Source: Candidatus Prevotella equi (GTDB lineage: Bacteria > Bacteroidota > Bacteroidia > Bacteroidales > Bacteroidaceae). From it: DNA of 50,497 nt. The stretch spans positions 1 through 50,497 of the forward strand of contig JAGHTW010000066.1 of NCBI GenBank assembly GCA_018065145.1. Direction: 5' to 3'. Both the position numbers and the translations under genes were made by a program. Shown in pieces: positions 9,025-15,324 of the stretch (the first letter of the stretch is position 1; the number at the start of each line of letters is the position of its first letter). Under the pieces are notes generated by a model, which saw nothing but the letters and a program-made list of their open reading frames with translations, searched no databases and had not been told where the DNA came from.

Positions 9025-10341
9025 ATGTTAAGAATCTTGATGAACTCTTACACCTGTTGTCCTGGTATGGGAAGTGAGCAGGGAATGGGATGGAATTGGA
9101 TAACCTCGCTGGCGAAGACTGGCGAGGTTGAATTGTTTGTTATATCGGAAGGGGAATACAGGTCGCAGATAGAAAAGAGCCTCTCCCTAACCCTCCCCCA
9201 TAGGGAGGGAACTGCTGGCGTAAACAACGCTGGGAACTCTGAATGTTGGAAAGAGCGTATTCACTTTTATTGGAATCCTGTGCCGCAATCAACGCGTGAC
9301 AAGTGTTGGAATCAAGGGAACTGGTCGTTCTATCCTCTATACGAGAAATGGCAGAAGAAGACGGCGGAGATTGCTCGCGAGATAATAAAGGAGTTAGAGG
9401 CAAGGGGGGAGAGAATAGATATCCTGCATCAGCTGAATATGATTGGTTTCCGTGAGCCTGGATATCTTTGGCAGGTGTCGAAGGAAACCGGAATACCATT
9501 CGTGTGGGGACCTGTGGATGCAAAAGATAAATTCCCATTGGCTTATACTGAGGGCGCATCGTTGAAGACAAAGGCTTTTCTTTGGTTAAAGAATGCTATT
9601 TCGGTATGGCAGTTGAAATATAGTCGCAGAGTGACAGAGGCGGCTGGGCAAGCAAGCGTTTTACTTGGTGCTTCCTCAAATTCAGTAAAATCTTTTAGAC
9701 ATTATATGGGTATCGATGCCATATTAATGAATGAAACAGGATGCAATCTCGCTTCGCTCGAAGTGAAAAATGAAAAGAGAAAAGTGAAGAGTGATAATTC
9801 GCCACTTGAAATTCTGTGGGTTGGAAAGATGGATTTCCGCAAACAGTTGGGGCTTGCATTAGAAGCAGTCGCTCATACTAATATTGACAATGTAAAACTG
9901 CATATCGTTGGAGGTGGTGAAAATGCGTCTTACAAAAATCAGACTGAAAAGTTGGGAATTTCCGATATGGTCGTTTGGCATGGTGCTGTTAGTCATGACG
10001 AGGTTCAGCAGTTGATGCGGGAATGTAATCTTTTGTTGTTTACGTCGGTGGCGGAAGGTACTCCGCATGTCGTGTTGGAAGCAATGGCAAATGGTCTTCC
10101 TGTAGTTTGTCACGATACTTGTGGACATGGAGATTCAGTGACGGATGAGTGTGGGGTTAAGATTCCAGTAATAAATCCGACAGAGAGTGTAAAAAGATTC
10201 AGCGAGATTATTGTTGATCTATACAACGATAGGGAGAAACTTGCAACAATGTCTGACAATTGTGCACAACGTGCAGAAGAGTTATCTTGGGAGAATAAAG
10301 CGAAGAAAATGGTGGAGTTGTATAAAGGTTGTAATGTTTAA
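9025..10341 (+). CDS. Glycosyltransferase family 4
   Basis: Second GT4-type enzyme, 438 residues, long for the family because of repeat insertions. The N-terminus (MNSYTCCPGMGSEQGMGWNW) carries the Gly-rich acceptor-domain loop. The C-terminal signature is SVAEGTPHVVLEAMANGLPV, with the E-x7-E pair and VVCHDTCGHGD after it. A GC palindrome at 9179-9212 encodes SLTLPHREGTA. A GAAGTGAAAAATGAAAAGAG-type repeat at 9748-9795 encodes LEVKNEKRKVKSD exactly at the linker before the donor domain (PLEILWVGKMDFRKQLGLAL). The stop codon itself lies in a GTTTAACGGTTA repeat (10337-10347) like those in the leader at 139-195. Donor and acceptor are unknown. Confidence 0.92.
   Translation: MLRILMNSYTCCPGMGSEQGMGWNWITSLAKTGEVELFVISEGEYRSQIEKSLSLTLPHREGTAGVNNAGNSECWKERIHFYWNPVPQSTRDKCWNQGNWSFYPLYEKWQKKTAEIAREIIKELEARGERIDILHQLNMIGFREPGYLWQVSKETGIPFVWGPVDAKDKFPLAYTEGASLKTKAFLWLKNAISVWQLKYSRRVTEAAGQASVLLGASSNSVKSFRHYMGIDAILMNETGCNLASLEVKNEKRKVKSDNSPLEILWVGKMDFRKQLGLALEAVAHTNIDNVKLHIVGGGENASYKNQTEKLGISDMVVWHGAVSHDEVQQLMRECNLLLFTSVAEGTPHVVLEAMANGLPVVCHDTCGHGDSVTDECGVKIPVINPTESVKRFSEIIVDLYNDREKLATMSDNCAQRAEELSWENKAKKMVELYKGCNV
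9179..9212 (+). repeat. In-frame palindromic element, copy 4 (best preserved short form)
   Basis: GCCTCTCCCTAACCCTCCCC is followed by CATAGGGAGGGAAC. The hairpin is CCCTCCC-CCATA-GGGAGGG. It is the clearest example of the short form and encodes SLTLPHREGT. Confidence 0.85.
9748..9795 (+). repeat. TCGCTTCGCTCGAAGTGAAA-type simple repeat inside a GT4 gene
   Basis: CTCGCTTCGCTCGAAGTG followed by AAAAATGAAAAGAGAAAAGT and GAAGAGTGA is low-complexity A/G-rich DNA. It forms an inter-domain linker of the encoded glycosyltransferase. Confidence 0.6.
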
Positions 10342-10351
10342 CGGTTAGAGG

Positions 10352-11380
10352 ATGAAGGATTTTGATAGGCTTCGCATAAGATTCATGCAGTTTGGGGGAT
10401 GGAGGCTGATTGTACAGTATGCTCGTATGGGGGTGCTGTGGATTGGTGTGAAGGAGATTATCCGTTGCGCTATCAAAGGGAAGTCTATGAAGACTGTCTA
10501 TCCTAAGATTACACAGAGGGTGGACGAGATTCTATGGGAGAAATATGGACCCTCTAAATCCCCCTTGAAGGGGGACTATCCTCGTGCACAACAGGTTATC
10601 ACAGATACAGAAAGCCTCCCTTCAAGTGAGGTTGGAGGGTCTAAGTCTCCCTTTAAGGGAGATTTAGAGGGTCGTATCTGGTTTTGTTGGTTACAGGGAT
10701 TGGATCATGCTCCAGAATTGGTTCATGCTTGTTTGAAATCGCTTCGCTCTTTGCCTGATACAAGGGTTATTGTTGTTGACATAGATAATTACAGAGATTA
10801 TATTGAGTTTCCTGATTATATCCTGGAGAAATATCATAAGGGGTATATTCCACATGCTAATATGAGCGATATGCTTAGATTGGCATTGTTGTCAAAGTAT
10901 GGTGGCGTGTGGATTGATGCAACGGTATTATGTACTTATAGTGATGTGCATAGAGAGTTTTGGAGGAGCATATTGGATAGCGATTTCTATATATACCGTT
11001 ATATAAAGAATGGTAGAGTGAATGGTATATCTAATTGGTTTATTGCTGCAAAACAGGGTAACGTGATTGTTGATGAGGTGTTGCAGTTGTTGTATGCCTA
11101 TTGGAAGGATTATAACTGTGTTGTGGACTATTATATGATGCATCTCTTCATCGGTTGGTCAGCAAAGAGGCATCCTGAGTATTTTCGTATGATGCCAAAG
11201 GGGAATAGTTATCACGCCATCATGCTTGGTGGGGCGCTCGGAAAAGTCTATAATGAGAAGGCATGGAATAACCTTACAGATCATGTTCTGTTTCATAAAA
11301 TGACATATCGACACACAGAGAGAGCCAAGTCGTTGGAAGGTAGCTACTACAACCATATCATAAAGGAGTTTGCAGAATGA
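10352..11380 (+). CDS. Capsular polysaccharide synthesis protein (Caps_synth, GT32-like)
   Basis: Predicted glycosyltransferase of the Caps_synth family, 342 residues. GRIWFCWLQGLDHAPELVHA opens the nucleotide-sugar domain, and MSDMLRLALLSKYGGVWIDA contains the conserved S-D-x-x-R and GGxWxD motifs of GT32-like enzymes. Between the helical N-terminus (residues 1-65) and this domain lies a stretch of about 42 residues (66-108, YGPSKSPLKGD to GDLEG) encoded entirely by a palindromic composite at 10547-10673. The neighbouring gene has the same composite in the same frame. It overlaps the next gene by 4 bp (ATGA). Confidence 0.88.
   Translation: MKDFDRLRIRFMQFGGWRLIVQYARMGVLWIGVKEIIRCAIKGKSMKTVYPKITQRVDEILWEKYGPSKSPLKGDYPRAQQVITDTESLPSSEVGGSKSPFKGDLEGRIWFCWLQGLDHAPELVHACLKSLRSLPDTRVIVVDIDNYRDYIEFPDYILEKYHKGYIPHANMSDMLRLALLSKYGGVWIDATVLCTYSDVHREFWRSILDSDFYIYRYIKNGRVNGISNWFIAAKQGNVIVDEVLQLLYAYWKDYNCVVDYYMMHLFIGWSAKRHPEYFRMMPKGNSYHAIMLGGALGKVYNEKAWNNLTDHVLFHKMTYRHTERAKSLEGSYYNHIIKEFAE
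10547..10673 (+). repeat. In-frame palindromic element, copy 5 (127-bp composite)
   Basis: The ends GACCCTCTAAATC and GATTTAGAGGGTC are a perfect 13-bp inverted repeat. Inside are three hairpins: TCCCCCTT-G-AAGGGGGA, CCTCCCTTCAAGTGAGG and TCTCCCTT-T-AAGGGAGA. The inner CCTCG-GCACAACAG block recurs in copy 6. Confidence 0.9.
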
Positions 11381-12603
11381 CTCAAACAGAGCGATATTTT
11401 TTCGAACTTCTACAGGTTGCGATTGGGAATCGTGACTCGCTGAGTGGTGCGCCGACGCCGGAGGAGTGGGAGGAGATATATGAGATGTCCAAAGACCAGA
11501 CGATGGTGGGTATTGCGTTCAAAGGGGTTGAGAGACTTCCACAAGAGCAGTTGCCACCGTCACGACGTTTGCGACAGTGGTTCGTGAAGGCGGATAAGAT
11601 ACGGAAGAAGAATGAGAAGATGAACCTGGAATGTGCGAAGACGTGCTATGCACTGGCGAAGAAGGGACTGCATTCTTGTATCATAAAGGGGCAGGCGAAT
11701 CTAAGGAACTACGGACCCTCTAAATCCCCCTTAAAGGGGGACTTGCCTCGCGCACAACAGACAATAGTAGAGTCTGGATGCCTCCCTTCAAGGGAGGTTG
11801 GAGGGTCTGCTAAGGGAGGACGGGAGGATCTCTATTGGTATAGGACGCCTGGAGATATTGATGTATGGGCGTGGAGTGATTCGGGGAAGGTATCGGATGT
11901 GATACGTGAGGTTAAGAAGATTAATCCTAAGGCGGATATATATTATCATCATGCTGATTGCGATATAGTTGGAGAGACGGAAACAGAGGTGCATTATCGT
12001 CCTTCGTGGATGTGTGCGCCATGGAGGGATCGTATATTGCAGAGGTTCTGCAATGAGCATAAGAGTACTATTGGTAGGTTTCCTGTTGTTCTGTCTGATG
12101 GTAGGAAGACATTCTTCTTTGTGCCGTCAGTAGAGTTTGATGCGGTGTATCAGTTGGTGCATATATACCGCCACTTGTTTGCAGAGGGCATAGGACTGCG
12201 GCAGATGCTGGACTATTGGACCCTCCTAACCTCCCTTAAAGGGAGGAAAGCGGCGTTGGATGAAGCGATGAAGGTTATCTCGAAACTGGGAATGAGAAAG
12301 TTTGCAGGTGCTGTGATGTTTGTAATGCAAGAGGTCTTTGGGATGAAAGATGAATATCTTTTGTGCACTCCTAACGAGAAAGAGGGAAGGTTCCTGCTTT
12401 CAGAGATAATGCTTGCCGGTAATTTCGGACATGCGGACGAGCGAATAAATGTGACGAAGGAGGAGAATGCGGCTAAATGGGGTCTGATGAAGCTCCGTCG
12501 TAACATGAGGTTCCTGATGTCTTACCCGGAAGAGGTTATATGCGAACCTTTCTTCCGTGTTTACCATTGGATGTGGAGAACGATACGCCTTTGGAGGTTT
12601 TGA
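11377..12603 (+). CDS. Nucleotidyltransferase-like protein (NTP_transf_5 family)
   Basis: 408-residue protein of the uncharacterised nucleotidyltransferase family (PF14907-like), common in capsule and exopolysaccharide loci. The helical N-terminus leads to LHSCIIKGQANLRNYG and then YRTPGDIDVWAW. GDIDVW is the GD-x-D metal-binding motif of the polymerase-beta fold, and HYHADCD-like and EVHYRPSWM segments follow. In relatives the KGQ and RTPGDID motifs lie much closer together; here a repeat composite (11713-11807) adds about 35 residues between them. A second palindrome (12218-12250) adds TLLTSLKGR later. The reaction is unknown in the family as far as I recall. It is the last gene before the hairpin array. 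Confidence 0.82.
   Translation: MTQTERYFFELLQVAIGNRDSLSGAPTPEEWEEIYEMSKDQTMVGIAFKGVERLPQEQLPPSRRLRQWFVKADKIRKKNEKMNLECAKTCYALAKKGLHSCIIKGQANLRNYGPSKSPLKGDLPRAQQTIVESGCLPSREVGGSAKGGREDLYWYRTPGDIDVWAWSDSGKVSDVIREVKKINPKADIYYHHADCDIVGETETEVHYRPSWMCAPWRDRILQRFCNEHKSTIGRFPVVLSDGRKTFFFVPSVEFDAVYQLVHIYRHLFAEGIGLRQMLDYWTLLTSLKGRKAALDEAMKVISKLGMRKFAGAVMFVMQEVFGMKDEYLLCTPNEKEGRFLLSEIMLAGNFGHADERINVTKEENAAKWGLMKLRRNMRFLMSYPEEVICEPFFRVYHWMWRTIRLWRF
11713..11807 (+). repeat. In-frame palindromic element, copy 6 (95-bp composite)
   Basis: GGACCCTCTAAATCCCCCTT AAAGGGGGACTT, a CCTCGCGCACAACAG block, then CCTCCCTTCAAGGGAGG and TTGGAGGGTC. It has the same order, spacing class and reading frame as copy 5, giving the peptide pattern YGPSKSPLKGD-x-PRAQQ and LPS-x-EVGGS in both proteins. 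Confidence 0.9.
12218..12250 (+). repeat. In-frame palindromic element, copy 7
   Basis: GGACCCTCCTAACCTCCCTT AAAGGGAGGAAAG has the hairpin CCTCCCTT-A-AAGGGAGG. It is read in a different frame from copy 6 within the same gene (TLLTSLKGR) and still contains no stop. Confidence 0.8.
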
Positions 12604-12675
12604 GGTTGTCCCACAGATTTCACAGATGACACAGATATTTAAGATAGACAGATAACGAATAGGGTGCGAAAATTT
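12604..12675 (+). repeat. Degenerate leading copy of the hairpin repeat
   Basis: TGTCCCACAGATTTCACAGA TGACACAGATATTTA at 12607-12641 is the left arm of the 95-bp unit without its right arm. It lies directly after the stop codon at 12601-12603. Confidence 0.75.
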
Positions 12676-13124
12676 TGTCCCACAGATTTCACGGATGACA
12701 CAGAAATTAAGAATAGATCTGTGCAGTCTGTGTAATCTGTGGGAAAAAGTAATGTATCTAAAGAATATTATGTCCTACTGATTTCACGGATGACGCAGAA
12801 ATTAAGAATAGATCTGTGCAATCTGTGTAATCTGTGGGGGGGAGTAATGTATCTAAAGAAGATTATGTCCTACGGATTTCACGGATGACGTAGATATTAA
12901 GAATAGATCTGTGCAATCTGTGTAATCTGTGGGGAAAAGTAATGTATCTAAAGAAGATTATGTCCTACGGATTTCACGGATGACGTAGATACTAAGAATA
13001 GATCTGTGCAATCTGTGTAATCTGTGGGAAAAAGTAATGTATTTAAAGAAGATTATGTCCTACGGATTTCACGGATGACGTAGATATTAAGAATAGATCT
13101 GTGCAATCTGTGTAATCTGTGGGA
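12676..13124 (+). repeat. 95-bp tandem hairpin array, about 4.7 copies
   Basis: TGTCC starts the units at 12676, 12771, 12866, 12961 and 13056, an exact 95-bp period. Each unit has a left arm such as CCTACGGATTTCACGGATGA and a right arm TCTGTGCAATCTGTGTAATC TGTGGG, separated by TATTAAGAATAGA-like sequence. In the third copy I count 26 opposed positions: 18 Watson-Crick pairs, 5 G-U pairs and 3 mismatches, so the arms can fold as RNA. The last copy is cut after TGTGGGAAA, 17 bp before the GxxExxY start codon. There are no unique spacers, so it is not CRISPR. Confidence 0.93.
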
Positions 13125-13141
13125 AATAGAAACAGAAGACA

Positions 13142-13513
13142 ATGACAGATAATCAAATAACATATCAGATACGAGGCGCGATATATAATGTGTATAATGA
13201 GTTTGGTCCAGGAGCACTTGAAAGTTTATACGAGGCAGCATTGGTTGTTGAAATGACTAAACGAGGCATGAAGGTAGAAAGGCAGAAACCTATAGATGTT
13301 TATTATTGTGGTGAGAAACTGGACGTTGCATATAGAATCGATTTGTTGGTAGAAGACAAAGTGGTTGTCGAATTAAAATCGGTTGTTGAAATGAGGGATG
13401 TATTCCATCTTCAAATCTTGACTTATATGAAATTGGCACAAAAGCATCTTGGAATACTTGTAAATTTCAATTGCTCTGATATAAATCAGAATATATGGAG
13501 AAAGATTTTGTGA
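13142..13513 (+). CDS. GxxExxY family protein (PD-(D/E)XK-like)
   Basis: 123-residue protein of the GxxExxY family. The name-giving motif is present as GALESLYEAAL, after NEFGPG. The second half has a nuclease-like core: YRIDLLVEDKVVVELKSV supplies the D and ExK residues expected in a PD-(D/E)XK fold, followed by a helix with LQILTYMKLA (a Q-x3-Y motif) and LGILVNF. No catalytic function has been established that I know of; DNA or RNA cleavage is inference. The product is full length for the family. The gene sits alone between repeat blocks: the 95-bp array ends 17 bp upstream, and another half-unit (13533-13553) follows the stop. This suggests the gene and repeat travel or act together. Confidence 0.92.
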   Translation: MTDNQITYQIRGAIYNVYNEFGPGALESLYEAALVVEMTKRGMKVERQKPIDVYYCGEKLDVAYRIDLLVEDKVVVELKSVVEMRDVFHLQILTYMKLAQKHLGILVNFNCSDINQNIWRKIL

Positions 13514-13532
13514 ATATTTTGTACAAACAGGA

Positions 13533-13553
13533 ATAATCTGTGCAATCTGTGGG
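13533..13553 (+). repeat. Hairpin half-unit before the next start codon
   Basis: AATCTGTGCAATCTGTGGG is the right arm of the 95-bp unit and ends a few bases before the ATG at 13560. The same arrangement is seen ahead of glf and ahead of the GxxExxY gene. Confidence 0.8.
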
Positions 13554-13559
13554 AGAAAA

Positions 13560-13838
13560 ATGACACGTGAAGAGAGTTGGCTAAAGAACTACCAAGAGTT
13601 GAAGGCTTGGATGGTGGAGCATCATCATTATCCGCCGGAGCATACGCTGTTGCATAATTGGATTCGTCGTAATATCAAACTACGTAACAAAGGAGAACTG
13701 CCGGAATGGAAGTGTGTGCTTATCAACGAGCTGGAGGCGATGCGGACTCATGAACATACCGGGGGAAGGAAGAAAAAGAAAGGACCCACCCCATCCCTCC
13801 CATATAAGGAGGGAGAACTTTTTGGAAATATAAATTAA
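13560..13838 (+). CDS. Small helicase-associated-domain-like protein
   Basis: 92-residue protein whose first 65 residues look like a single helicase-associated (HA) domain: WLKNYQELKAWMVEHHHYP, LHNWIRRNIKLRNKGELPEW and INELEAM have the aromatic/basic spacing of this small three-helix nucleic-acid-binding module, here without any helicase. The C-terminal 20 residues (GPTPSLPYKEGELFGNIN) come from a palindromic element at 13782-13818, so the native C-terminus was probably replaced or extended. The start is the ATG a few bases after a hairpin half-unit. The role is unknown; binding repeat DNA or RNA is possible but unproven. Confidence 0.6.
   Translation: MTREESWLKNYQELKAWMVEHHHYPPEHTLLHNWIRRNIKLRNKGELPEWKCVLINELEAMRTHEHTGGRKKKKGPTPSLPYKEGELFGNIN
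13782..13818 (+). repeat. In-frame palindromic element, copy 8
   Basis: GGACCCACCCCA is followed by the hairpin TCCCTCC-CATATAA-GGAGGGA and GAACT. It encodes the C-terminal GPTPSLPYKEGEL of the small protein encoded from 13560. Confidence 0.8.
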
Positions 13839-13878
13839 CTGGGTATATGGATTAAAAATACATTGAACTTGTAATACA

Positions 13879-14433
13879 ATGATTAATATTCTAATAAAAA
13901 TATCGCTATTGCCGGCATATCTATGGGATGCGATATGGGCACCGATATATAAACGTGCGATGGCGCATTGTGGCAAGGGGGTATATCTGCGTCCGATGTC
14001 ATCGGACATCAAGGGATTGCAGAATCTTTCCGTAGGTGATGGGACGTCTATACCGAAAGGGTCTGTGTTCTATTGCACGGAGGCACCGTTGACAATTGGA
14101 AAAAAGGTAGTATTCGGTCCACGACCTACAATTATTACTGGCGATCACCGCATAGATATTCTCGGTAAGCATATCATAGATGTTACTGTTGATGAGAAAC
14201 TGCCCGAGAATGATATGCCTGTGACCATAGAAGATGGCTGCTGGATAGGTGCTAACGTGACAATCCTGAAGGGCGTGACACTTGGTCGTGGCAGCGTTGT
14301 TGCTGCTGGTGCCGTAGTGACGAAATCATTTCTTCCGTATTCTATTATAGGCGGAGTGCCTGCAAAGCTGATAAAGATGCGCTTCACACCAGAACAGATA
14401 GAGGAACACGAGAGATTGTTAAACAAAGAATAA
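13879..14433 (+). CDS. Hexapeptide-repeat O-acetyltransferase
   Basis: 184-residue left-handed beta-helix acetyltransferase of the WcaF/maltose-acetyltransferase type. It has GDGTSIPKGSVFYC and IGKKVVFGPRPTIITGDHRI; the H in GDHR sits where these enzymes keep the catalytic histidine. The core ends with DGCWIGANVTILKGVTLGRG and GGVPAKLIKMRF, the standard C-terminal pattern. The first 35 residues form a hydrophobic/aromatic helix (LPAYLWDAIWAPIYKRAMAH). It probably acetylates a sugar or lipid-linked intermediate of the local glycan, and is a second such enzyme alongside the one at 2622. It is followed 4 bp later by the GT32 gene. Confidence 0.88.
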   Translation: MINILIKISLLPAYLWDAIWAPIYKRAMAHCGKGVYLRPMSSDIKGLQNLSVGDGTSIPKGSVFYCTEAPLTIGKKVVFGPRPTIITGDHRIDILGKHIIDVTVDEKLPENDMPVTIEDGCWIGANVTILKGVTLGRGSVVAAGAVVTKSFLPYSIIGGVPAKLIKMRFTPEQIEEHERLLNKE

Positions 14434-14437
14434 GATT

Positions 14438-15277
14438 ATGATACCAAAGATAATACATTTTTGTTGGTTTGGTGGAAATCCACTGCCACCGCTTGCGTTG
14501 GAGTGCATAGCGAGTTGGAGAAAGTTCTTGCCAGATTATGAGATATGGATGTGGAGGGATGACCCTTCCCAACCTTCCCTTAAAGGGCAGGAGTCCATTG
14601 CGGATAAGGTGATGGAGTTTGATGTGAACTCTATTCCCTATACTGCTGAGGCTTATAGGCAGAAGAAATATGCGTATGTGAGCGACTATGCCCGTTTCGA
14701 GATTATCCATAAGTATGGTGGTGTTTATTTCGATACTGACGTAGAGGTGATAAAACCGCTTGATGATATCATTGTCAAGGGATGCTTTATGGGTTTTGAG
14801 CAAGATCCTGATGGTGATAATACTCCTGGCAAGTATGCTCCACGTTATTGCTTTGATGTTGCATTAGGTCTCGGTTTTGGTATGACACAGAATCATCCTT
14901 TTATGGCTGAAATGGTGGAGCACTACAAGAATCTGACTTTTGAGCCTATACCGACAGGCGATATCTCTTGGTACAAGACCATCGTGGCACATACCACGGA
15001 GAAGCTATGCGCAAGAGGTTTGAAGAATGTTACAGGTATTCAGAAGATAGGGGATATCTACGTCTATCCATCTGAGTATTTTGCTCCAATCAATGCTATC
15101 AGCAGGAGGTTGCATATCACAAAGAATACAAGAACCATTCATCGTTATATGGCAAGTTGGAGTGAACAGAAGAATAAATCTTTGCGGGATTATATAATGC
15201 ACTATATTCCCGAATGGGTGTTGTTCTGGAACAATAAACGGAAAAGAAGAAATTACCTGATAAAGCAAGAGGCATAA
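14438..15277 (+). CDS. GT32 family glycosyltransferase (DXD-containing)
   Basis: 279-residue cytosolic glycosyltransferase. MIPKIIHFCWFGGNPLPPLA opens the fold. SDYARFEIIHKYGGVYFDTD carries the S-D-x-x-R and DXD motifs that bind the nucleotide sugar and metal. GFGMTQNHPFMAEMVEHY is also typical of capsular GT32 enzymes. Between WRDD and FDVNSIPYT a repeat (14561-14592) inserts about 15 residues (PSQPSLKGQES and following). It is the last gene of the glycan locus; its stop lies within the 5' arm of a 17-bp terminator-like stem. Confidence 0.9.
   Translation: MIPKIIHFCWFGGNPLPPLALECIASWRKFLPDYEIWMWRDDPSQPSLKGQESIADKVMEFDVNSIPYTAEAYRQKKYAYVSDYARFEIIHKYGGVYFDTDVEVIKPLDDIIVKGCFMGFEQDPDGDNTPGKYAPRYCFDVALGLGFGMTQNHPFMAEMVEHYKNLTFEPIPTGDISWYKTIVAHTTEKLCARGLKNVTGIQKIGDIYVYPSEYFAPINAISRRLHITKNTRTIHRYMASWSEQKNKSLRDYIMHYIPEWVLFWNNKRKRRNYLIKQEA
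14561..14592 (+). repeat. In-frame palindromic element, copy 9
   Basis: GACCCTTCCCAACCTTCCCT TAAAGGGCAGGA has the hairpin arms CCCTT and AAGGG. It is read in the third possible frame relative to copies 6 and 7 (PSQPSLKGQ), again stop-free. Confidence 0.75.
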
Positions 15278-15305
15278 CTCAAATATGGGTTATGCCTCTT
15301 GCTTT
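15262..15305. terminator. Bidirectional terminator-like stem between convergent operons
   Basis: AAAGCAAGAGGCATAAC (15262-15278) pairs perfectly with GTTATGCCTCTTGCTTT (15289-15305) around a 10-nt loop. It lies between the end of the glycan locus on the + strand and the end of the - strand operon, and can serve both. Confidence 0.88.
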
Positions 15306-15324
15306 ATAGCTTGTTTCTGTTGAC

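Noticed and set aside
12676..13124. CRISPR array
   Set aside because: The 95-bp units are repeats throughout; there are no unique spacers and no cas genes.
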